Source: Hordeum vulgare subsp. vulgare (lineage: Eukaryota; Streptophyta; Magnoliopsida; Poales; Poaceae). From it: DNA of 64,000 nt. The position numbers were made by a program, and so were the translations under genes. Below the pieces are notes generated by a model. That model saw only the letters and a list, made by a program, of their open reading frames with translations, searched no databases and had not been told where the DNA came from. The stretch's first letter is position 1; each line of letters opens with the position of its first letter. The stretch spans positions 650,369,387 to 650,433,386 of the forward strand of contig NC_058519.1 in the NCBI RefSeq assembly GCF_904849725.1, given 5' to 3'. Below, one piece after another: positions 55,765 to 64,000 of the stretch.

Positions 55765-57525
55765 TGTTGGGTAACGTAGCATAAATTCAAAATTTTCCTA
55801 CGCATATTCAGATCTTCCTATGGAGAGACCAGCAACGAGAGAGGGGTGAGTGCATCTTCATACCTTTGAAGATCGCTAAGCGGAAGCGTTTCTAGAACGT
55901 GGTTGATGGAGTCGTACTCGCGGCGATTGAGATCGCGGTGTGATTCCGATCTAGTGCCGAACCACGGCACCTCCACGTTCAACACACGTGCAGCCCGGTG
56001 ACCTCTCCTGCACCTTGATCCAGCAAGGAGGAGGGAGAGGTTGGGGAAGATCTCCAGTAGCACGACAGCGTGGTGTCGATGGAGAGACGAGGTCTCCCGG
56101 CACGGCTTTGTCAAGAACCGTGGGAGAGGAGGAAGAAGGGGGCAGGGCTGCGCCGAGGGAGATGGAAAACTGTGTGTCAAACAGCCCCAAAACCCCCACT
56201 ATATATCGGAGGAGGGGAGGGGGGGTTCCACCCCTAGGGTTCCCACCCTAGGTGCTGCGGCAGCCCCCCAGATGGGAGGTGCGGCGGCCAGGGGAGGGGG
56301 TGGCGCACCCCTAGGTGGGCCTAAGGCCCACCATCGCCTAGGGTTCCCCCCCCTCTCCACCTCCTGCGCCTTGGGCCTCCTTGTGGGAGGCGCACCAGCC
56401 CACTTTGGGCTGGTTGCCCTCCCTCTTTTGGCCCATGCTACCTCTTGGGGCTGGTGGCCCCTCCCGGTGGACCCCGGGACCATTACCGGTGGTCCCGGTA
56501 CATTACCGGTGACGCCCGAAATATTTCCGGTGTCCAAAACCATCCATCCTATATATCAATCTTTACCTCCGGACCATTCCGGATCTCCTCGTGACGTCCG
56601 GGATCTCATGCGGGACTCCGAACAACTTTCAGTAACCTCGTATAACAATTCCTTATAACCCTAGTGTCATCGAACCTTAAGTGTGTAGACCCTACGGGTT
56701 CGGGAGACACGCACACATGACCGAGACACCTCTCCGGCCAATAACCACCAGCGGGGTCTGGATACCCATGGTGGCTCCCACTGGCTCCACGATAATCTCA
56801 TCGGATGAACCACGATGTCAAGGATTCAATCAATCCTGTATAAAATTCCCTTTGTCTATCGGTATAGAACTTGCCCGAGATTCGATCATCGGTATACCTA
56901 TACCTTGTTCAATCTCGTTACCGGTAAGTCTCTTTACTCGTTCCGTAGCACGTCATCATGTGACTAACTTCTTAGTCACATTGAGCTCATGATGATGTTC
57001 CACCAAGTGGGCCTAGAGATACCTCTCCGTCACGCCGTGTGACAAATCCCGATCTCGATTCGTACCAACCCAACAGACACTTTCAGAGGTACCCGTGGTG
57101 CACCTTTATAGTCACCCAGTTACGTTGTGACATTTGATACACCCAAAGCACTCCTACGGTATCTGGGAGTTGCACAATCTCGCGGTCGAAGGAAAAGACA
57201 CTTGACATTAGAAAAGCTTTAGCATACGAACAATACGATCTAGTGCTATGCTTAGGATTGGGTCTTGTCCATCACATCATTCTCCTAATGATGTGATCCC
57301 GTTATCAATGACATCTAATGCCCATGACCAGGAAACCATGATCATATATTGACTAACGAGCTAGCCGACTAGAGGCTTACTAGGGACACATTGTGATCTA
57401 TTTATTCACACATGTATTACTGTTTCCTGTTAATACAATTATAGCATGAACAATAGACGATTATCATGAACAAGGAAATATGATAATAAACATTTTATTA
57501 TTGCCTCCAGGGCATATTTCCAACA
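55765..57525 (-). repeat. Angela-type 5' LTR
   Basis: The LTR is 1761 bp, in the same orientation as 38716-40489. Its TATA-type motif is altered (ACTATATATCGG). The target duplication AAAGT follows at 57526-57530. Confidence 0.93.
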
Positions 57526-59057
57526 AAAGTTCCATCAGGTCGACAAGGTAAGAAATAGCCGACCGCCACCTTCAATGTTAGGTTATGGCATTTCGCAATT
57601 AGCTCGCAATGTTCCCTGTCTGTGATACCATCCACGGGGTAGCGAGGAGCCGTGATATCAGGCTGAACGAGCTCAGTCGAAGCCACACTGCTTTTCCACG
57701 TAGATGGTGGGGTAGCTTTGTGGGCAATAAAGAAAAAGGATCTTCGTGCTACTGACAAGCTCGCTGACTCGTATATGCCTCTAGTTTCTTCTCTTGCAGT
57801 GATAATATTTCTTCCATCCTCTGCATCTGGTGTGCTTCCTCTTTCTTCTTTCTCCCTCGGCTTCTATAACCAGTGCTCTCCGGAAACCCATACTTCCACG
57901 GAGTGGAGGCTGATGTGGCTCATGTTCGTCGAGGGTGTTCAGGATTCCCGAGGGCCTTTGACAGCTCGTCCTTCTTTGTGTCGGGATGGAACCTCCCTTC
58001 ATGCACTTCCTTGATTGCTTCGATATTCTTTAATACGGGTGTTTCTAGTTGAGCTTTCGTGAAAACACACTTCCCTGTTACTGGGTTCAAAGCTCCCCCA
58101 TGACCAAAGATCCAAGTCCTTGACCGATCGGGCCAGTGCAATGTTGTTGGCTGGACCCCTTTATCAAGCAAGTCGTTCTCACCTTTGTCCCACGTTGTCC
58201 GAGCAACCTCGTAGCCACCTGACCCCGTAACATGGTGATACTTCTTCTTTGCAGCATTTTGCTTATTTACCTGTGACCTTTGCTTCGCTTTCTCCGATTT
58301 CTTGTACGCCACAAATGCGGGCAAGTGATCTTTTAACTTCGCATATTGACCGCTGAATTCTGGAGTCTCGTCTTTCTCGACAAACACGTTCAATATTTTC
58401 CTCCACTTCTTGAATACTTATGCCATCTTCTTAAGAGAAAACACCTTGACTTTTCGCTATATAACTAGGTTATTTGGATCCTGCTCTCACGGTAGGCTGT
58501 AATTTGTCATGAGCAAGTTCCAAATCTTATCTTTTTGTTTATCATCGACAGAAGAAACTTCATCGTCCTTCTTCTTATTCCATTCTTCGATGCTGATTAG
58601 TACAGTGTCCCTAACAATAACTTTGCACTGATATATAAATTTTTCTTTGCTCCGCTTGGGAGCAATCGGTTGGCCATCTGGAGCGACTTCTTCAATCGTG
58701 AACCTTTCATCCTGGACCAACCTTTTTTTCGGGCCTCGTCTCCTTACAGAAGTTTGGCTCGATCCGGAGGGCTGAAAGAAGAAAGAAGTGTTAATATATG
58801 TACATACACAACAATTAATGCATCTAGTCAGGAGAGGCTTAATTAATATATATATATACCTCGTGAGACTTTGCAACAGTTAAGGCTCCAACACCGACGG
58901 AGCCGTCATCTCCTCCCAACTCCATTTGATCATCGGAGCCGTCATGTCATCCCTCCTCCATTCCATCGATGTCATTGAGATATGACAAGGTGATATCATC
59001 ACCTCCTTCGCGGATTATATCCCCCAACAACTATTCTTTTTCTAAGTCTCTGTCCAT
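57526..59057 (-). pseudogene. CACTA 2 Ulp1-like/DUF8039 gene, N-terminal part
   Basis: ATG 59057 begins MDRDLEKE and meets an early TAG. After an intron near 58775-58870, the main exon has GPKKRLVQDERFT, ISIEEWNKKKDDE, KKYHHVTGSGGYEVA and WIFGHGGALNP, the plant En/Spm-type N-terminal region. It ends with YPVDGITDREHCELIAK and LKVAVGYFLP, where the Angela-type element interrupts it at 57526; the gene continues at 38715. Stops occur at 58485-58487 and near 58450, and frames change near 57760-57920. It is the homologue of 10706-13461 in CACTA 1. Confidence 0.82.
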
Positions 59058-60310
59058 AGTTTCTGCAAATATTACAACATGGAAATATACAACCTTGAGA
59101 GATGGATTAGTGGCAAACATAGACCTAATCACAACAAGAAATCATATGCATATGAGAAATGGATAGTGGAAAACATCATGGAAAGTTGACAAGTTTCATA
59201 ACAATCAGTTTTATATGATCGTCGAGGACTCCTCCCCCCTCATGTCTGATGAGTCGTCCTATCTTTCGGGAGAGGATACTTTGCGAACCGCATCTCTCAT
59301 GCATGTCCGACGTGCAAATCATGTTTTCACATGCCTCAGAATAAAAGTTATCGGGGTTATATTTTAACGACCCATCCCCCTCATGTTGAAGTTATCAGGG
59401 TTATGCTTTAACGACCCCCTCTCTCATGTTTACATATGCCTCAAAATCAAAGTTATCGGGGTTATGTTTTAACGACCAGATGAATACACGATTTATACAC
59501 ATTATGCAATCATGTCTAGTTGAAGTAACAACAGTTCATATTTTTTTGTCAATTAACAAATTCTGGCAAATAAAATGGATAAAATGTAAACGCGGCTAGA
59601 CATCTCCACTATAAAGAAGTGGAAAATCATATCATCTCTGCCTGCATATCAAATTTCTAGACCAAAAATTTGGTTATAGCAGGAAAGCACAAATAATCCA
59701 GTAATAGCAAGTGCATCTAAGCAGGGGCGCGGGGTGAGGAGCGACGATGTAGGGGCGTAGGACGCGACGAGGAGCGGCGGCGGCGGGGCATGGTGCGGCG
59801 AGGATGCGCGCGCGTCGGGTCATGGCCCGACGAGGGCGTGCGCGCGTCGGTGCAGGGCGCGACGAGGGTGTCGGCGAGGGGCAGGGCATAGCGGCAGCCT
59901 GGCGGCATCGGGGGCATGGCACAGTGAGGGTGTCGTTGAGGGCATCGACGAGGGGCAGGGCATAGCGGCACACTGCAGCGTCAGGGCAGATCTCAGAAGG
60001 AAGAAGGTTTGTGTATTTCCAAGTGCTGCTTATGTACCCCAACCTTTAGTCTGAGGTGGAAGGGTTGGGCTCCCTCCCTTTTGGCTGGCAAATTTCACCT
60101 TTAGTCCCAGTTGGTGGCTCCAACCGGGATTACTGGGGTTCTTTAGTCCCGGTTGGAGCCACCAAACGGGACTAAAGGTCTGGTACTGGCACCGCCAAGG
60201 TGCGGTGGAAGTTTAGTCCCACCTCATCAAGCGAAGGCCACTCGCAACGGTTTATAAGCCCAGTTGCGGCTACCGCCCCGAGCTCCTCTCTAAAGCACGC
60301 AGTAAATGCC
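59058..60310 (-). promoter_or_regulatory. CACTA 2 promoter and leader region
   Basis: On the minus strand a TATA-like GCTTATAAACC near 60248-60258 is followed by TTTAGTCCCGG hairpins (60095-60178, best pair 60141-60177), a GC-rich Ala/Arg-coding repeat stretch (59720-59990), and then the first ATG at 59057. The same order of parts occurs upstream of the CACTA 1 gene. A plus-strand series of GGGGTTATGTTTTAACGACC-like repeats (59350-59480) is non-coding. The 122-aa and 84-aa frames over the GC-rich stretch are repeat-driven. Confidence 0.5.
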
Positions 60311-60730
60311 TAATTTTCATCTCTGCACTGTTGGGCGTACTTGCCCCGCGGGCCTGCATCCTGACCCATGTGTAGATGGGTTTCTAGTCGTATGCACGCC
60401 GTGGTGGCCTAGTAGGCAGACATTTTTTTATGTTACTTTTTTGGTATTAAAGTTTTTAACAAAAAATACTTTACGGAAATTCTTGTTGGTATTAAACTTT
60501 TTAACAAAAAATACTTTGATAATTTTAGTTGAATAAATTTTATATAATTTTAAGTTAATATTATTTTGATCATAACTAGAGGTTATCAAAGCTTTTTAGT
60601 TAATTCTTTTTGCTATTGAAAAATATTGTAGTTTTGTTTTAGTTGATCATAACGAAATATTTTAATTGATTCTTTTTGCTATTAGAGTTTTATAAAAGCT
60701 TTTTATTTGATTATTTTAACGATTTTTTTT
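60311..60730. other. AT-rich spacer, no gene
   Basis: The interval contains short repeats of GGTATTAAA(G/C)TTTTTAACAA and TTCTTTTTGCTATT. I see no coding signal. Confidence 0.5.
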
Positions 60731-61955
60731 GAGCTAAATGATCCTGAAATTGAAAAGCACTATAAATGAACTCTGAAAAGATTGAAACTTGGCATGGTAT
60801 CATAATTTCACCCACATAGCATGTGCTAAAAAGTTGAGACGGTTACGGCAAAAACTGGATACACTTCGTGTACAAACTAGACAATCTATTTCGAAGTATC
60901 ACTGTTCCGCACAAAACTCATCTATTACAAAGGGATTTCACTTTTTTAACATATTTTAACTCCATACTTTTTCTGCGTTCAGTATGCACCATTCAAAGTC
61001 ACATCATCAATTTTCAACCCATTTCTGACTTCATTTGCTATTTTTTATGCATTTAATGATTGTTTTGAGCTAAATGGCCCTGAAATTGAAAAACAGTACA
61101 AATGAAGTGTGAAAAGGTTGAAACTTGGCATGGTATCATAATTTGAACCACATTGCATGTGCTAAAAAGTTGAGAGGGTTACGGCAAAACTGGATGCACT
61201 TCATGTACAAACTGGACAATCTATTTCAAAGTATGAGGGTTTCACACGAAAACTCATCTATTACAAAGGGATTTCATTTTTTAACATATCTTAACTCCAA
61301 ACTTTTTGTGAGTTTAGTATGCACCATTCAAAGCCACATTATCAATTTTCAACCCTTTTCTGACTTCATTTGCTATTTTTCATGCATTTAATGATTTTTG
61401 AGCTAAATGACCCTGTAATTGAAAATCACTATAATGAACTCTGAAAAGGTTGAAACTTGGCATGGTATCATAATTTCACTCACATAGTATATGCTGAAAA
61501 TTTGAGAGGGTTACGATAAAAACTGGATGCACTTCGTGTACAAACTGGACAATCTCTTTCGAAGTATGAGGGTTTCACATGAAAGCTCTCCTATTACAAA
61601 GGGATTTCATTTTTTACATATTTTAACTCCAGATTTTTTGAGCATTCAATATGCACCATTCAAAGCCACATCATCAATTTTCAACCCTTTTTTGACTTCA
61701 TTTGCTATTTTTCATGCATTTAATATTTTTTTGAGCTAAATGACCTTGAAATTGAAAAGCACTACAAATGAACTCTGAAAAGGTTGAAACTTGGCATGGC
61801 ATCATAATTTCACCCACATAGCATGTGCTAAAAGGTTGAGAGGGTTACGACAAAAACTGGATGCACTTCGTGTACAAACTAGACAATCTCCTTTGAAGTA
61901 TCAAGGTTTCGGACGAAAACTCATCTATTACAATGGGATTTCATTTTTTGACATG
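60731..61955. repeat. About 335-bp tandem repeat array (four copies) in CACTA 2
   Basis: Units begin GAGCTAAATGACCCTG at 60731, 61067, 61400 and 61733, with spacing of 333-336 bases. They match the CACTA 1 array (16077-18064) over the whole unit but have diverged more from each other. Frames within are not conserved. Confidence 0.92.
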
Positions 61956-62000
61956 TAACTGAAGTGATATTGTAGATCAAAGCTTGGATAATCTTATTGA

Positions 62001-64000
62001 TTACTGCCGTAACCATGGATAATCTTCACCGTTTAACAGGATGCTTGGGTCAATCTTCACTTTGAAGGGAGGAATTTCATGAAACTTTTCATAATATTCT
62101 AACATGGTTGTCTTGTTCTCTACTCCCACGATGTTTCTCTTCCCTGAAAGAGCTATGTGGCACTTTTGCTCATTGTATGATGTATTAGCTTCCTTATTTG
62201 TTATTTTTCTCGGTTTGGTAGACATGTCCTTCACATAGAAAACCTGTGCCACATCATTGGCTAGGACGAATGGTTTGTGTGTGTACCCAAGATTGTTGAG
62301 ATACACTATTGTCATTTCGTACTGCGGGTCTATCAGTACCCGTCTCCTGATAGTTTGACCCGTTTGCATTGAAACAAAGGGACCTTAAAACCACGTCCAT
62401 AGTAAAGTTCCCATATGTCCACTATGTAACCAGAATATGTGTCCTTTTCCCTATTGGTGTTTGCTGCATCAAGGAAGACACTACTGTTTTGATTGGTGCT
62501 CTTTTTGCCTTGGGCAATCATGTAAGATGTACTCCCATTTATCTCGTACCCTTGGAAAGTCAATACAGTCGAAGATGGTGTCCTGACCAACAAGTACAGG
62601 TCATCTCCAACAATGTTGTTACCCATGAGATGTGTTTGCAACCAACCGCCAAAAGTCCCGATGCGTTCACGTGTAGTCCATTCGTCAGACCGCTCCGGGT
62701 GTTTGGAGCATAGAATATTCTTGTGTTCATTGATATACGGGGTCACTAAGGTAGAATTCTATAGAACTGTGTAGTGTGCTTGCACCCAAGAATGCCCGTC
62801 CCTACATATTATTGAGTTTCGTCCTAGCATGCCTTTTCCACTCAGTCACCCCTCATGCCCTCATTGAGGGACACCAACCGGCTTAATGGTAGGAATAAAG
62901 TCAACACAAAACCCAATGACCTCCTCTCTTTCATGGCCCTTGGAGATGCTTCCCTCATGCCTAGAACGGTTACGGACATATTTCTTTAAGAATCCCATGA
63001 ACTTCTCAAAGGGGAACATATTGTGTAGAAATACAGGACCCAGAATGGCAATCTCGTCGACTAGGTGAACTAGGACATGTGTCATAATATTCAAGAAGGA
63101 TGGTGGGAACACTGACTCAAAATTGACATGACATTGGACCAAATCATTTGTAACCTTGGTAGGATTTCTGGATCGATTACCTTCTAAGAAAAGGAATTAA
63201 GGAATGCACATAGCTTCAAAATAGGTAGTCGAATATTTTTTGGTAGAAGCCCCCTCAATGCAACCGGAAGCGGTTGGGTCATAATCACGTGGTAGTCATG
63301 AGACTTTAGGTTCTGAAATTTTTTCTCGGTCATATTTATTATTCCCTTTATATTCGACGAGAAGACAGACGAGACCTTGATACTCATGAGGCATTCAAAA
63401 AAGATTTCCTGCTCTGCTTTGGTAAGAGCAAGCTGGCAGGACCTTGATACTGCTTTGGATGCATGTCGTCTTTTTCATTCATATGTTGTTGGTCCTCCCG
63501 TGCCTCCTGTGTATATTTTTTCTTCCCATACACGTCCAAGAATTATAGCAAGTTCACGCAAACATTCTTCGTCACGTGCATCACGTCGATTGCAGAGCGG
63601 GCCTCTAGGTCTGTCCAATAAGGTAGGTCCAAAAATATAGTTTTATTCTTCCACATGGGTGTGTGTCCCTCAGCGTCATTTGGAACAAATTGTCCGCCAG
63701 GACCCATTCCAAAGATTACATGTAAATCCTTGACCATATCAAATATAACATCACTTGTACGAAGGACAGGCTTCTTCTGGTGATCTGCCTCACCTTTGCA
63801 TTGCTTGACTTTCTTTCTTAAGTGATGCATGCCCGGAAGAAATCGACGATGTACAAGGTACACATTCTTCTTACATTTGTCCAAATGTATATTTTCAGTC
63901 TCATCTGAACACTGTGTGAATGCGTGGTATCCCTTGGTTGTCTGTCCTGAAAGGTTACTAAGAGCAGGCTAATCATTGATGGTTACAAACAGCAACACTC
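62001..64000 (-). pseudogene. CACTA TNP2-type transposase (Transposase_21, DUF4218, DUF4216), partial and degenerate
   Basis: The 5' end lies beyond the right edge. From the right, the minus strand reads VYLVHRRFLPGMHHLRKK, FGMGPGGQFVP and FLDLPYWTDLEARSAIDVMHV (Transposase_21), then HDYHVIMTQPLPVAL and FPPSFLNIMTHVLVHLVDE (DUF4218), then TFQGYEINGSTSYMIAQ, GYIVDIWELYYGRGFKVPLF and FVLANDVAQVFYVKDM (DUF4216), ending at DYPWLRQ near 62001. Frames change between the pieces 63543-63884, 63184-63387, 62861-63142, 62333-62746 and 62001-62369, and sequence seems missing near 63390-63540. TNP2 cuts and joins CACTA element ends; this copy is dead. Confidence 0.88.

Larger units (their letters stand above)
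38716..57525 (-). mobile_element. BARE/WIS/Angela-type copia retrotransposon inserted in CACTA 2
   Basis: The LTRs at 38716-40489 and 55765-57525 begin, on the coding strand, TGTTGGAAATATGCCC and end CGTTACCCAACA. A perfect target duplication AAAGT flanks the whole (38711-38715 and 57526-57530). Removing the element reconnects the DUF8039 codons of CACTA 2 in frame. The polypurine tract AGTGGGAGAC adjoins the 3' LTR. A CTGGCATCCGAGCC site next to the 5' LTR resembles a methionine-tRNA primer site with two changes. The internal region is interrupted by the gypsy element at 42132-52123. Confidence 0.95.
35985..64000 (-). mobile_element. CACTA (En/Spm) transposon 2, split by nested retrotransposons and running off the window
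   Basis: The left terminus CACTAGTAGGAAAAGAG at 35985 is followed by TTTAGTCCCGG subterminal repeats. On the minus strand it carries the Ulp1-like/DUF8039 gene (36593-38715 continued at 57526-59057), a tandem array (60731-61955) and a TNP2 transposase (62001 to beyond the edge). The Angela-type copia at 38716-57525 is a later insertion. The right terminus is not in the window. The layout matches CACTA 1 in its left half. Confidence 0.88.

Overview
This window is plant nuclear DNA from the wheat tribe (Triticeae: Triticum, Aegilops, Hordeum or a close relative). The evidence is the repeat content: a BARE/WIS/Angela-type copia element with LTRs of about 1.77 kb beginning TGTTGGAAATATGCCC, an Athila-type gypsy element whose LTR begins TGATACGTCTCC, CACTA transposons with the TTTAGTCCCGG subterminal module typical of grasses, Stowaway MITEs, and a gene of the grass-specific DUF6598 family. 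There are no bacterial genes, operons, CRISPR arrays or recognisable rRNA/tRNA genes.

Layout. (1) 1-6.7 kb: an old, rearranged duplication. Segment 1-800 resembles 6094-6720. A complete but dead PIF/Harbinger transposon (1086-3239, TAA target duplication) has its 3' end and flank copied at 5353-5976. Between them lies a roughly 2-kb element bounded by inverted copies of a 16-bp palindrome. (2) 7.5-27 kb: one broken host gene on the minus strand, a DUF6598-family gene. It reads from an acidic, repetitive N-terminal exon (26102-26983), through three separated pieces of one exon (25810-25887, 20673-20728, 9064-9147), to a C-terminal exon (about 7664-8336). It is split by a 5.1-kb copia element (20729-25804, target duplication GATGG) and an 11.5-kb CACTA element (9148-20672). 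A MITE sits at its 3' end, and the exons carry frameshifts. (3) 27-36 kb: AT-rich intergenic DNA with a 107-bp tandem duplication and long degenerate repeats, and no supportable gene. (4) 36-64 kb: a second CACTA element that runs off the right edge. It is split by an Angela-type copia (38716-57525, perfect AAAGT target duplication), which is itself split by an Athila-type gypsy element (42132-52123). This is a three-level nest.

How the parts relate. Both CACTA elements carry the same minus-strand gene: a plant En/Spm-type N-terminal region, a DUF8039-like middle and a Ulp1-like (C48) cysteine-peptidase C-terminus spread over several small exons. The first element keeps the His/Asp/Cys triad codons but has stop codons. 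The second has lost the catalytic Cys. The second also carries a TNP2 transposase (62001 to beyond the edge). The first lacks TNP2 in this interval and instead carries a DEDDy-type 3'-5' exonuclease gene with one in-frame stop. The two CACTAs share a tandem repeat of about 335 bp and the same promoter layout. The gypsy element keeps gag-protease and a downstream ATHILA ORF-1-like gene but has no reverse transcriptase or integrase, so it could move only with help from another element. Almost every coding sequence here carries stops or frameshifts, so the window is best read as a layered fossil record around one disrupted gene.
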